Part shown: piece after piece, positions 24,206 through 36,893 of the stretch
Numbering within the stretch: the stretch's first letter is position 1
Layout: each line of letters opens with the position of its first letter
Assembly: GCF_051622035.1 (NCBI RefSeq)
Contig: NC_135355.1
Span: 39,041,986 to 39,105,985 of the forward strand
Length of the DNA: 64,000 nucleotides
DNA from: Arctopsyche grandis
Taxonomy: Eukaryota > Arthropoda > Insecta > Trichoptera > Hydropsychidae
Reading direction: 5' to 3'
The notes under the pieces: model-generated
Database searches by the model: none
The model's input: the letters and a program-made list of their open reading frames with translations, nothing else
Told to the model about the DNA's origin: nothing
Translations under genes and position numbers: made by a program

Positions 24206-25915
24206 GAAGCGTTTGAAATTTTTTTTTATATAAATGTAATGTGTAATGTGTGGATTCTAAATGATAACAGGGTATATATTTACACGTATGTCAGTTCTTA
24301 TCTAATAGATTGTACCGATGCTTAAAAATACTGTCGATTGTGAACTAAACTGTCCCAATAGTGTCAGCTAGAAAAAACTCGGTCAAAATGTGAGAAAATT
24401 GAGTATGAATCAGGGGTGTCTTTAAAAATCTTTTAATATTTCAAATATATGTAGATTGTTACTTCACTGTGAAAAGGTTCTAAACTAACAGCTGAAACCC
24501 TTTCAAAATAAGGTAACGATTTATATTTGACACACCAAATGATTTTTGATAGTCGATTAACCTCTCTTCATACTGAATATATGATAAAAAAAAAATTAAA
24601 ATTCTCATGTTCAACATGGAGTCATGTATTATTGTACCGTCTTCCAATTTCTACAAATATATTAAAATACTATCTCATATATGACAAAGTAATCTTTGAA
24701 CCTGATAAATAATGAACAAAGAAGAGGTTTGTAAAAAGCTTACTCGTACTATCAATTGGCATTTTATAAAGATCACATTTCATTAAAGGAATTTGTTATT
24801 TAACACTACAACAATACACAAGCTAGGACATGAAAACAATGAGGATCAAATACAACTGCTGATTTGTTGAGTTTTATTATATGTAATATAATCTGTGAAC
24901 GGAGGTGTCTTATATTTCATAGTACATACATAAAAATCTAGTTAAGTTGATATAATTTTACAGATTTCATAATAATTATATCTTTACTATGTATTTATCA
25001 AAGAATTGTCAAACTGACAAAATAAAACAATACATCCTACGATGATTACAAAAATATCTTAAATAAAATACCATACATTTGCAATAACTCATCGTTTAAA
25101 AAATGACTGTTTTTATATGAAGAATGCTCTGTATGATTCTCAGTCGTCACTAGTATTGTATAAAAAATACTAGTATACAAATAATTTTGAAGATAGATCA
25201 ACTCATTAATCATTATAATGTAGGTACAGATTTCTCATTAAGATCCTAAAATCTTAATCTTCTCTTAAAAATACTCTGTTCCAACACATGTCTGTCGAGT
25301 AAACGTGTATTAATAACTATATTTAACAAGTTGCAGAATGTCTTTCACTTTTCGGTGATAATAAAGGTTTCTAGAAATTTAAAATTTTGAAGGTTTCTTA
25401 AAATCTGTCAGATGACAGCTCTGTCAATATGTTTTGAGTGGGTTTTACGCATCTAAATTGATCCATCACCTTAAATATGAAGATATTATGTTAAATTATA
25501 CTACAATACATGAGTAGAATAGTTTTCGAACGATTAAAAATAAAATTCATATAAACAAATCAATAATGAATTCGTTATTGTGCCATTTTTACAAATAAAT
25601 TGCTCCGACAACGGTAGAACCGAGTTTCGAACATACGTTATCGTTAAATAAATAAAAAAAAATGTCCTTCGTGCAATCGTTCGATTGAATGTTCCAACAA
25701 ATAAAACGGTACATCGATAAATTTCAATCTGAAGAGGTGATACCGTGACGTCACGTCTGGGTTTGCGGACAAGTGTGAACGGCCATATCGAAAAAGCGAA
25801 GAAACTAGACTCACGCCGCATAAAAAATTGATTACAATATATTTCCGAATTGAGAAGCGTGTTTTACGTGTAATTTGAGTTAAATTAGATACAATTTCAA
25901 ATGAAAGTTTAGTTG
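24206..25915. other. AT-rich intergenic region
   Basis: I see no gene, RNA gene or recognisable repeat here. Open frames are short and low in complexity. Confidence 0.6.
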
Positions 25916-26108
25916 AAATTCGGTGTTTGTCGAACGAAACAGTTGGCGGCCGTGCGCGATCCGGGCGAGGTTATATATAGAGGGGACGTTGGCGGGTAAC
26001 CGCAGAAGCCGTTGGGCTGTCGTCGCGAGCTGAGCTCCGTGCCGGCCTCGCGTCCAACATGGCCGCCATCGCCATCGCTACCGGTTCCAGCGAACCTGAC
26101 GATCGCCA

Positions 26109-26150
<42 letters not shown>

Positions 26151-26310
26151 CCTTCTGCCAAGATAAGTGCCCTTGTCATTGTCATTGTCATTGTCGACTT
26201 TTGTGTATGCTCTTGCACCGAACACGTGTACTTGTGCACGTGCACATGCACATGCAAACGCGCGCGTTCCCGTTATCGCGCTCCACGCCCGTTTTGTACA
26301 AATGAACGAC
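25916..26310 (+). promoter_or_regulatory. GC-rich island with a TATA-type core promoter
   Basis: A sharp rise in GC and CpG surrounds TTATATATAG (25971-25980). About 80 bp downstream is an ATG (26059) starting a 35-codon frame, MAAIAIATGSSEPDDRH, followed by alternating Cys-Arg (from GCCGTT hexanucleotide repeats) and a stop at 26166. Further TTGTCA and ACATGC repeats follow. This looks like a promoter plus 5' UTR or first exon of a gene whose other exons I did not find. The small frame may only reflect the repeat. Confidence 0.4.
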
Positions 26311-26752
26311 GGGCCAGAATCAGGGTCATCACATACACTACATAAATGATAAAAATCTTGTTTTTAATATCTTATGTTGATACACATTTATTTTAAATTA
26401 CATATTGATCCAAATAATGAAAAAAATTACTTCAAAAAAACCCTAAATAATTCGCTTATTGAAGCGTTGATGGTTACACTCTTATTGTAAACGTATCGCT
26501 TTTCAAGTGTAATCGTGAAAAAAAAAATTATATCGATCATAACTTTAAACATTCATCAACGACCAATTTTTGCATTTCCGTGGAAAAATCTGAAGCAAAT
26601 CTTCTAACCAAACCATTTCGTTTGCTAATTAAGCAAAAAACCTGGATGGAGAATTTCATCCATTAAATAGTCAATGCAATGTTTTGTTTGCTAAGAAATT
26701 TGGACCGTATTTTGGCAATAACTTGCTGTTGAGGTACCACATTGTCACTTCT

Positions 26753-26900
26753 CGGGGGGGGGGGGGGGTAATATTTAAATATAAATTTTATTTTAATATA
26801 TATATTATTTTAATATATATATTATTTTAATATATATATTATTTTAATATATATATTATTTTAATATATATATTATTTTAATATATATATTATTTTAATA
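26753..26900. repeat. G-run and 17-bp AT minisatellite
   Basis: A run of about 16 G is followed at about 26788-26900 by roughly seven near-identical 17-bp units, ATTTTAATATATATATT. Confidence 0.9.
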
Positions 26901-26956
26901 AACGCACCACAATCGTCTTCACAGGTTACCCCAATATTATATATTAATAATTTTGG

Positions 26957-27470
26957 ACCATTGTGGCATTACAGGAAGAACCTAATGCGCCACAATGGCC
27001 TACATTTAACAAAGATATAAATACAAGTAAAATGAGTAAAAAATTAAAAAGCTGAAAACATGGTAAAATAAAATAATAATAAAAAAGTAACAAAAGGAAA
27101 ATAATAATACAATTAAAATAGTACATAAAAATATACAAATTAGAACGGAAAAGTAAAATAAATCAAACAAAATATGAATAAAAAATAAAATCACAGCGAG
27201 GCCCAAACGGAAGAGAGTAGATTAAGATTCCACTCATACATCACATTCTAATTAAGAAAGTAATGATGAGTGCAGGTTACCAGATAAATATGTTAAAATA
27301 ATATCCTCAACGAGGTGGAAAATATCGCATTCGATGTGTATTATACACGAAATGGTGCGTATCCGTCCAGCCGAGGATTTTGCCATTGACACTGGCAAAA
27401 TCACCTTCCAATGACTACGTATATTGATTGGTCTACGGAATATTTTGTTTGAGTCTTCTATATACATTTA
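26957..27470 (-). mobile_element. LINE 3' end with terminal hairpin (copy A)
   Basis: Read on the minus strand, the C-terminus of an ORF (ending LTYLSGNLHSSLLS, 27252-27467) is followed by an AT-rich 3' UTR. The copy ends in the hairpin CCATTGTG...CACAATGG (about 26957-26998) with loop core GCGCATTAGG and CCTGTAATGC. The hairpin defines the 3' end, and AT-rich sequence follows. Similar coding and UTR sequence occurs at 22800-22995. Confidence 0.55.
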
Positions 27471-28119
27471 TCCAGAAGTCACTCCTTTATTATGTTTGCA
27501 GTGCAAACATTAATATCCGATGTCGTTTTTTTTTTATCGACTTGGAAGACAATCCACCATGAATTTGTTAGACTAGCATACAATGCAATCCATTTTGCAC
27601 AATCGTTTATATTATTAACTAGTGTTGTGCCCGTTGATTTGGGTGGTTTCGAAAAGAAATTGAAACGATTGGTTGCAATTTAAAAACTGAAGATAATGAG
27701 AAAAAATGATACGATAATTGGTTACCCATAGTGCGCCCGTTGTCCGTCACATATTTACCGACACGTTGTTTTTATATATAGTATATATTCCGGCAAATCA
27801 AATCGAGTTTATAATGATAATGCACACCGATAAGTGCAATTCCAGAGTATTTTTAAAATTATTTTCAAATGTTTTTCGCAACCTTGACATCTTGGGGGTT
27901 ATGTTTTTATTGGTTTGCCGGTAATTCAAAATGGCCGCCGCGAGCTGAGCGGTTAGCGTTCTTCAAAATGGCGGCCGGACGCTACATTTGGCGGGAAACA
28001 GATCAACTCTTAACATAAGTTTTTTCAATCTTAACAATCCTTACGGCATGATTTTGTAAAACAACAATTTTTTCTTAACGTGATCCCTATACACGCTCAT
28101 TACTGTGAGTATTATACTA

Positions 28120-28265
28120 AGCCCGCTTTAAAGGTCAAGGAATTTGACCCTTAAAGCCCTCAATATGAGGCCACCAACCCCCCAACGAATACAGTCTAAG
28201 AGACCCTTTCGTCGGAGAACGAGACGGTTGTTCATAAATATCGCACAAGAACAACCGCACATCGC
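28120..28265 (+). repeat. Dispersed repeat, copy 2 (first at 11222)
   Basis: This is nearly collinear with 11222-11375, with GACCCTTAAAGCCCTCAA and GGAGAACGAGACGGTTGTTC shared. It lacks the long C-run. Confidence 0.75.
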
Positions 28266-29672
28266 ACATAGCTATATGGCGAATTTGCACATACTTAGCT
28301 ATATGGCGGTGTATGTCTCGCCAAATCACATGACGTAATGCGTGGCGGCCCGGATCCTGATGAAGATGTGGTTGACTGTAGTCGAAAGGTCGGTGAATCT
28401 CTATATTTTTCCAGTGACTGCTTCAGGATATTTAGCTGGTAACTAGCCAAACTGGTCTTTTTTACATTAACATTCATATATATACTATGGGCGTTCAGTA
28501 AGTATAAGTCGAATATATGAAATACGACTTTTTAGTACCATTTAACTGTTATCCTCGAGCAATTTAAGCTTGAGAGCATCATGTCAGTCTTGTCAACAGC
28601 CCCCCCATGTTTTTGTTGTAGTCCACCACACAGTTTGGTTTCAGTGTGGCTTCCCCTGTCTGTCTGTTTGTTTTGCCAGTCGGCACAAATTGTCAAAATG
28701 TCGTCATGAATGGTAGTGAGCATGTGTACGTCCCGTTTGGGCATTCGTTTTCTAATATTACGTACGATACTGCATGCGTTTGTAATATTTTTGTTTGGTT
28801 TTATGCATTTTGTCTATGCAAGTGGATAAATCAGTTGGGGCTGGTTTACCAATTGTCTACCCAAAGACTATATATGACCTTTACCAATGTAGTCCTTGGG
28901 TAAAGTAGTAACAATCACTCCCGACATACCTAGCCCGTGTTCGTCAGTTATTTCTGTTCTGTCTCCACAGTATATGATGATTTTACATCGCATAAAACGA
29001 ACGTCTTTATTCCGAGTCGATGTCGTTTCATTGGAAGGAATTGTTTAAAAGCTAGACGTCCTTTGAAAACAACAATGCTTTCGTCGATACATAGGTTTTT
29101 TTTTATAGGGGTTCTCAGTCTGCTTGAAAATTTGACACGTGTGGTCAATTAGGAGTTTCGTTTTTTATAATTTATCCCCAGAATTTTGAGTTACATTATC
29201 AGAGAAATGTAACATACTGAGCAGTATTGTGGGAATTCGATTATTGTGGTAACTACATAACAGTACCTATGACAGGCTTACGGGTCTAATTGTAAGGGGA
29301 ATTTCAGGAATGAGTGGATTAGGCCATATCTTTCTACTCGATTCGGTTATCTTCTTTTGGATATCCGAATCACTGATCAGACACGGAATGTGTCTTCAAC
29401 TAATGATGGACGACAGTACGACGTCAATCAGATATCGCTTTGGTTCTAACCACAAATTTCGTGAAATTACCTGGTTCATCTCAGCGTTGTGCGTCCAAGA
29501 ATAGGACTCCACCAAATACATTTGCACTTTATTAATAGATATTTCTTCTATATGTCGATTGTACGGTCGGCCTGTCACGTAAATTTTGTCATTGATGAAC
29601 CACTGTGAAACAACAGCCGTCGATAATGGAGCCATGATCATCCATTTCTCAGTCTTGTTATTTAATCTATTT
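28266..29672. other. Intergenic region leading into the 67-bp array
   Basis: No convincing gene is seen. The last part (about 29440-29672) is homologous to 31360-31640, sharing ATACATTTGCACTTTATTAA, and appears to be the parent repeat within which the array expanded. Confidence 0.6.
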
Positions 29673-30700
29673 GAGATGAACAAGCGTTATCAATGGAGCC
29701 ATGATCTCCCAAATCTCAGTCTTGTTGTTCCATCTATTCGAGATGAACAAGCGTTGACAATGGAGCCATGATCTCCCAAATCTTGGTCTTGTTATTCCAT
29801 CTATTCGAGATGAACAAGCGTTATCAATGGAGCCATGATCTCCCAAATCTCAGTCTTGTTGTTCCGTCTATTCGAGATGAACAAGCGTTGACAATGGAGC
29901 CATGATCTCCCAAATCTTGGTCTTGTTATTCCATCTATTCGAGATGAACAAGCGTTATCAATGGAGCCATGATCTCTCAAATCTCAGTCTTGTTGTTCCG
30001 TCTATTCGAGATGAACAAGCGTTGACAATGGAGCCATGATCTCCCAAATCTTGGTCTTGTTATTACATCTATTCGAGATGAACAAGCGTTATCAATGGAG
30101 CCATGATCTCCCAAATCTTGGTCTTGTTATTCCATCTATTCGAGATGAACAAGCGTTATCAATGGAGCCATGATCTCTCAAATCTCAGTCTTGTTGTTCC
30201 GTCTATTCGAGATGAACAAGCGTTGACAATGGAGCCATGATCTCCCAAATCTTGGTCTTGTTATTACATCTATTCGAGATGAACAAGCGTTATCAATGGA
30301 GCCATGATCTCCCAAATCTCAGTCTTGTTGTTCCGTCTATTCGAGATGAACAAGCGTTGACAATGGAGCCATGATCTCCCAAATCTTGGTCTTGTTATTC
30401 CATCTATTCGAGATGAACAAGCGTTATCAATGGAGCCATGATCTCTCAAATCTCAGTCTTGTTGTTCCGTCTATTCGAGATGAACAAGCGTTGACAATGG
30501 AGCCATGATCTCCCAAATCTTGGTCTTGTTATTACATCTATTCGAGATGAACAAGCGTTATCAATGGAGCCATGATCTCCCAAATCTCAGTCTTGTTGTT
30601 CCGTCTATTCGAGATGAACAAGCGTTGACAATGGAGCCATGATCTCCCAAATCTTGGTCTTGTTATTCCATCTATTCGAGATGAACAAGCGTTGACTCCT
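29673..30700. repeat. 67-bp minisatellite, about 15 copies, dimeric higher-order pattern
   Basis: Units starting GAGATGAACAAGCG recur exactly every 67 bp from 29673 to 30678. Two variants mostly alternate. One has GTTATCAATGG with CTCAGTCTTGTTGTTCCGTC, the other has GTTGACAATGG with CTTGGTCTTGTTATTCCATC. The array therefore grew largely as a 134-bp dimer. A single diverged unit occurs at 31540-31600. Confidence 0.95.
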
Positions 30701-31359
30701 CTTGCAGTCAATCTAATGATACGTTCGCAATTGTTCCACCTTTCCACTAAAGATAAAATAGTATTTTAGTATATCCATCACCACTAATGGTGATGTATTC
30801 GGTACTATTTTTACTTTAACAGCTGGAAATGATAACACTCTACACATTTTGGTATTTATATATGTACTACATTTGTAAGGGTATTACGAATTTTTCCGTC
30901 AACCATTGTTTTAATTAGTTCACGGTAAACAAAAACGTTACAGTTTTCAATGAGAACTTAGAGAACTATTAAAGTTTGATTCTATAATATGAACATTTGA
31001 ATAAAATTCATTAATCATTTTGGAATTAAATATACTTAAATTTTTTGAATTATTAATATAATCTTGAAGTGAAGTAAAATCCTTCCGTTAAAGATCTGAT
31101 GTTAATGCAACTCCTCCTATTTTATATTACCATTGGTGACTCCAATGGCGTTGCGGGGTTGTCAGTAATATCTGTATGTAGAATACAGACTTCAGCACTT
31201 ACGTTGCTGGGATGTGGGACGAGATTCTTTGGTGCTATCTAAAAAGCGAAGAGATTCGACATATTATAAGTGAATTTTCGTTTTTTAGGAGCTGCACCTC
31301 TACTCCTTGTCGTGTCAAGCCTCTTTACTTTAATATAATAACCTCTTAAATTCCTCTGC

Positions 31360-31640
31360 TTTGGTTCTAATCATAAATGACGTGAAATTCGGTATCCGAA
31401 TCATCTAGTTGCGGTATTTCCAATAATAGGACTCTATTAAATACATTTGCACTTTATTAATTGATATTTTTACGTATACGGTCGAACTGTTGCGTAGATT
31501 TTGTCGCCGATGACAATGGCTGTCAATCAACAGCCACCAATAATGAAACGATCTCTCGATCCCCAGTCTCATTGTTCCATCTATCCGAGATGAACAAACG
31601 TTGACTTGCAGTCGATGCAACGATACGTTTGTATCGCCTT
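31360..31640. repeat. Single-copy relative of the 67-bp array and its flank
   Basis: The sequence aligns with 29440-29770, including the ACATTTGCACTTTATTAA block, but holds only one GAGATGAACAAACGTTGAC unit. It represents the unexpanded form of the repeat. Confidence 0.7.
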
Positions 31641-31985
31641 CTCATGTAGATGGCGAGATCTAAATGTAATGATACACTATCGATTGATGGAATCCTGTTA
31701 ACTTCCATATAAACCAGTATCAATATCATAATGATTTATTAGCCAAATTGGCTGTGACGTTTTGTATCCTCTCTGCCAAGCGTATGTATTTCGGCCGCTG
31801 TTGTCTTCCCACAGCTCCGGAGTTTAATTCTTGCACTAACTTCTCGGTTTCGGCTTGGAGACCTTGAAGGGACTTCAAGAACTTCCATAGGTTTGGAAAT
31901 TGGACTCCAATATTGTATAGCCAACTTTCATGTGAAAGCCTTCCACTTCGTTGTCCGTTTTTCCATAGTTATCTAATATTCGGGC

Positions 31986-32660
31986 TCAAACATTCCATAT
32001 GTCTATGGCAGCTACCCGAGGTTCACGTCTGACATTCGCCATGATTTTCCCAATGTAATTGACCTCAAAATACAAGAGGAAATCATCGATCTTCTGTTGG
32101 ATTTCTAGTTCTTGTGCCAATAACCATGGGTTGAGAATTTGGAGGAGTTCCTCCCAGCTTTCAACGACATTTTTCTGGAGTAACAAATGCTAATGCCAAT
32201 AGCATTTTAAATCTAATTGCACTTTCTTGGTTATCATAAAATTCCGATAGTCCCAATTCCTGGATTTTTCTGTAGGTACTTTGGGACAAATGAAAAAGCA
32301 ACCCGTTACTTGTGCAGTTGGCCGTTGGGTTTGAACGGCATTGATGGCTGCCCTATGGGGTTCCCAATCTTGAAGGATCATTTTTAATTTACTAAAAAGT
32401 CTATTATATGTTGTTCCAGTTTTATCTGGAAGCAACCTGTTACTTGTGCAGTTGGCCGTTGGGTTTGAACGGCATTGATGGCTGCCCTCTCAAAATCCAT
32501 CATTACCCTATGGGGTTCCCAATCTTGAAGGATCATTTTTAATTTACTGAAAAGTCTATTATATGTTGTATGAAGCAGACAAAATATTGAGGGAACCGCC
32601 TTCCCATGCAGATGGCGAGATGCTGAAATGCAGCTCTGACTGCATTTCTTCATTCATTCC
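31986..32660 (-). pseudogene. MULE-type transposase relic
   Basis: Minus-strand fragments include TYNRLFSKLKMILQDWEPHR and VMMDFERAAINAVQ followed by QVTGCFF. This is the DDE-region block of Mutator-like transposases (DFE.AAI...GC.FH). The segment around TTGAAGGATCATTTTTAATT occurs twice (about 32360 and 32525), so the relic contains an internal tandem duplication. Frameshifts and stops make it non-functional. Confidence 0.65.
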
Positions 32661-32789
32661 TGCAAATCCGGAATTGAAAATATTACTATTACCTTGATTC
32701 CGCGAGGCCCTTACTATTCTTGCCACATTATTTAATGGCAAGTAAGTGTTTATGTAAGGGAGGCTGAGACGATTCAACACTTGAGTTGG

Positions 32790-33190
32790 TCGGTAACACG
32801 AACTTGGTACGACATATAGTGAACTTCCAAGTGATGTCTAGGTTTTCGAGATACTCGTTCACTACCACGCGGTCCGAGTTTTCAATAGATCTTGGCAACA
32901 TATCTGAAAGCTTCTCACAGAGCTCGTCGACAGCTTTTTTTCGTTCTTCGCCGGCTGGATATTTACTAGCAAACTGAGTATGTTATTTTAGTGAAGTGTC
33001 TCTCTAAATTTGATTTCTTATTGTGTGCGAGTTTTTCTTGGCAAATGAGACAAGTCGGAAGGCCATCTGAGTTGCATATGAAAGCGAACGACTCCATCCA
33101 ATCCCGATTGAATTCTCGATGCTCTTCTTCAGTTCTTCTCCTTTTTTTTTGTAGATGCCACGCTTGCGGTGAAGCTGTAATAAAGAATTT
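32790..33190 (-). pseudogene. BED-finger / hAT transposase N-terminal relic
   Basis: The minus strand encodes a zinc-finger segment, LPTCLICQEKLAHNKKSNLE then RHF, with the C-x2-C...H spacing of BED fingers. It is preceded by EFNRDWMESFAFICNSDG. A second open piece, KYPAGEERKKAVDELCEKLS, follows at 32975 and below. These fit hAT elements of the ZBED5/GTF2IRD2 kind. Confidence 0.6.
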
Positions 33191-33644
33191 TTAAAATTAT
33201 TATTTAGGTATCCAAAACAGCAGATGACAAGTTTTGCAATTATTTACTTTGCTTGATCAAGTTTTTCTTGCAAGGACTGTTCAATTTCTAGTTTAACTTT
33301 CTCTATGTCATTATCTATTATTTCGATATCGGGCTCTGAAGTATTTGGACATACTTACAACCATGTTTATTATTGATGATTTATTCTTCGCTGTATCGAA
33401 GAACTGGACATATAAATATTGAAATAAAATGTACTTACATAAAAATAGATAATCTTCGTACAATTAACAGAAACAACAGCGTCTTAGCACAACACACACA
33501 CACCGCGTAACGAGATCTAAGCACTTGAAAATCCAAAGTACGACTGAGAAAATCATATTCGATTCTAAATTTTTTGAATTTTTTTTTAATGAAAATGAAC
33601 AAATCAAAACACAATAAAATTCTTACATAAAATAATAAATTCTG

Positions 33645-33851
33645 TTAATGAGAGGGATGAACCGGATGCTCCGATATCAATTGGTCAATATTTGGGTTCA
33701 AATTCGTAAGGTACAGTCGTAAATCTCCACGTTCAGTGATTTGCAACCGATTTCTTTTTTTCGTAAGAAAATTGGTAACTACACTTAAACCTCTTTCCAC
33801 GAAGTACGAAGAAGGAAATGCTATCAAAAACTTTCTTGCGATAGCCCACAA
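33645..33851 (-). pseudogene. hAT transposase C-terminal relic (ZBED5/SCAND3-like)
   Basis: The 68-codon frame contains FPSSYFVERGLSVVTNFLTK, NRLQITERGDLRLYLTN and an NIDQLISEH end. This is the dimerisation segment of hAT transposases. It lies upstream, in the minus sense, of the BED-finger relic, so the two may come from different copies. Confidence 0.75.
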
Positions 33852-35477
33852 TAAAGGTAGGGTTTCTGGACTTGACTCGACCTGGCCGGGTAATGTCTTA
33901 AAACCCCGACCCGGCTTTCAAAACCCGCCGGGTCCGGGTATTTAAAATTTCAAGTACTAACGTAAAAATTCAAAATGATTTTCAGTTGATACATAGAAAA
34001 TATCCAAATATGTATGTGTTATTTATAGATTCTGTGTGTACATGATTCAAATACATATATATATGACCTTATTTGTTCGAAAACTTGATTTTACGACTTG
34101 TGCACATTCGCCTTACAGATTCATCTTCTACTCGTATCAAATTGTTTACTAATATAGGATTTAAGTTAAGAATTTTACTAGAACTCGATATAGGATTCTT
34201 ATTTAATACAGCTTTATATTCTGCTGGAAACGATTGTTGTTGAGCAATCTTTAGCATACATAAAACCGATGGTTGTCCTGTTATTTTGCACTTGCGTTTT
34301 TTTTTTATTGAAGTACATTCTGCGAACATAAGTTTGAAGCTTTCCTATATATATCAAGGGGACCACAAATAAAAGTAGGAAATACAAATAAGAATGTTTT
34401 TTTTTTATCTTGGTATTTAGAGATACAGCATACATCCTGGGAATTATTATATGTTACCCCATTTTTGCAGAGTCCACTTCGAATTCGGTCTTTCAGTCCC
34501 CCTTTGGTCTTATCGATTGAACTCGGAACAATTGACGTTCTATCCTGTGTTACGGGGTTTTTTTTTATTTTTGGTTTGCTCCATGGCACCGTCTCATGAT
34601 TGTCTGCACCGATAATTGAATAGAATCCTTTTCTAATGTGAATTGTATTACATGTGCAGATTCTTTACTATGTTCGGGATAATTTTTCCTTCAGTTCAAA
34701 ACATTATCTCAGAGGTGGCAGTATTTTCTGTGATCCGTTTTGCTTGATGCATCAAATTTTCGGTGGTTATTTTTCTATATTCCGCTAAATGTGTTTCATC
34801 CTCTGGTTCACTTTCATCCGAAGAATTTTCATTTGTTAGGTACTTCTTGTGTTATGTCCTGCACACTTCAATGAAATAAATGATGTCTGATATTTTTGAA
34901 TTAGGTTGATCACCTCAATTTTTGCACTTGCCTTGCAAGAACTTGGTATATATGTACTTAAAATCGTCAAGCAAAGATAGCAAGAATAATTCACCAGCGT
35001 CTTTATTTTTATTTTCTTCTCTGTCGGTAATGCTGGACTTCAATACTTCTAATATCTCACGCAACATTGTGTAGATATAGAATATTAGCCATAACAGCCA
35101 TAGATATAGAATGTCATTCTACATACATCTATGGCTGTGCCTCGATGAGCCGCTATAAAGTAAATTTACCTATCTTGCCCAGCTTGGACATAAAAGGGTC
35201 TATGTCTTGGCCTCGATGTCTTACGTACACTCTTTGAGCGGTGTCATTTTCTGCTTGGTTGCTATATTCTCCATGGAAATATCTGAACCACCTATTATTT
35301 ACGGTTAATTTACAACTGTAAAGGAAAGGTTCATTGCGTCTTGTGACGAAAGTAGGTTATCCACTAGCAAAGGATCATCGCCAGTATCAAAAGTTGTCAC
35401 ATTTAAGTGTAAACGGAACGTTACGAGATTCCCTTTTTTTTGTTCGATGACGAAAAAGTTCGTCAAGTGTATCGCAT
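33852..35477. other. Transposon-like debris without a clear family
   Basis: Short minus-strand frames (34069-34589) have mixed composition and several homopolymer runs. I see no diagnostic domain. Their position between hAT and protease-like relics suggests decayed element sequence. Confidence 0.4.
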
Positions 35478-35711
35478 TCATTCAATCACACAAGCCCTAC
35501 CATTAAATGCGATACAACCTTTTAGATCACACAAATGTGAATCTAAGAAGTAATACCGACCATCACAATGCATGACTCCTAGTGTCTTGGACACAGTTAT
35601 TAGGAAACCAGCATAGTGATCAAAAAACATTCTTTTAAGGGCATCACTTAAAGTCATTCCAATACGAGTGCGTTTGATGGGATCCATATATATTGGTATC
35701 ACCATCATCAT
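35478..35711 (-). pseudogene. Protease-like fragment of a possible transposon
   Basis: The 77-codon frame contains AGFLITVSKTLGVMHCDGRY, then YFLDSHLCDLKG and GRACVIE. The spacing resembles the His/Asp half of cysteine-protease-like domains carried by some eukaryotic DNA transposons (an FDSH...G...V pattern). No upstream Cys half was found. The assignment is weak. Confidence 0.25.
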
Positions 35712-35800
35712 AATTAATTGAGAATGATCTATTGCATTGTATAAGATAATATCTTGTTCGATGACATCGAAGTTGTACTTAGCTATGATAATTTAACTTT

Positions 35801-36893
35801 GACAATGATAATTTAACTTTATATAGCTCAAGGTTCGGTTATTGAATACCGTTCGCTGCAGCTGTCGTAGAGAGATGATGTTTCTTTAGGACAAATCCTC
35901 GTCCAAACACGGCGGACAATGATAATTTAACTTTATATAGCTCAAGGTTCGGTTATTTGAATACCGTTCGCTGCAGCTGTCGTGGAGAGATGATGTTTCG
36001 TTAGGACAAATCCTCGTCCAAACACGGCGGACAATGATAATTCAACTTTATATAGCTCAAGGTTCGGTTATTGAATACCGTTCGCTGCAGCTCTCGTAGA
36101 GAGATGATGTTTCGTTAGGACAAATCCTCGTCCAAACACGGCGGACAATGATAATTTAACTTTATATAGCTCAAGGTTCGGTTATTGAATACCGTTCGCT
36201 GCAGCTCTCGTAGAGAGATGGTGTTTCGTTAGGACAAATCCTCGTCCAAACACGGCGGACAATGATAATTCAACTTTATATAGCTCAAGGTTCGGTTATT
36301 GAATACCGTTCGCTGCAGCTCTCTTAGAGAGATGATGTTTCGTTAGGACAAATCCTCGTCCAAACACGGCGGACAATGATAATTCAACTTTATATAGCTC
36401 AAGGTTCGGTTATTGAATACCGTTCGCTGCAGCTCTCGTAGAGAGATGATGTTTCGTTAGGACAAATCCTCGTCCAAACACGGCGGACAATGATAATTTA
36501 ACTTTATATAGCTCAAGGTTCGGTTATTGAATACCGTTCGCTGCAGCTCTCGTAGAGAGATGGTGTTTCGTTAGGACAAATCCTCGTCCAAACACGGCGG
36601 ACAATGATAATTCAACTTTATATAGCTCAAGGTTCGGTTATTGAATACCGTTCGCTGCAGCTCTCGTAGAGAGATGATGTTTCGTTAGGACAAATCCTCG
36701 TCCAAACACGGCGGACAATGATAATTTAACTTTATATAGCTCAAGGTTCGGTTATTGAATACCGTTCGCTGCAGCTCTCGTAGAGAGATGGTGTTTCGTT
36801 AGGACAAATCCTCGTCCAAACACGGCGGACAATGATAATTCAACTTTATATAGCTCAAGGTTCGGTTATTGAATACCGTTCGCTGCAGCTGTC
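35801..36893. repeat. 114-bp minisatellite, nine full copies plus a partial
   Basis: Units starting GACAATGATAATT begin at 35801, 35915, 36030, 36144, 36258, 36372, 36486, 36600, 36714 and 36828. One unit is 115 bp. Each holds TATATAGCTCAAGGTTCGG, GAATACCGTTCGCTGCAGCT and CGTCCAAACACGGCG. Linked variants (ATTTAAC with ATGGTG, ATTCAAC with ATGATG) alternate in later copies, a sign of recent dimer-wise growth. Confidence 0.95.

Noticed and set aside
26012-26349. Overlapping frames over GCCGTT and TTGTCA repeats
   Set aside because: They are repeat translations. Only the promoter-like context and the 35-codon frame were kept, at low confidence.
29673-36893. CRISPR-like regularly spaced repeats
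   Set aside because: Both arrays are head-to-tail minisatellites with no unique spacers, and the genome is eukaryotic.
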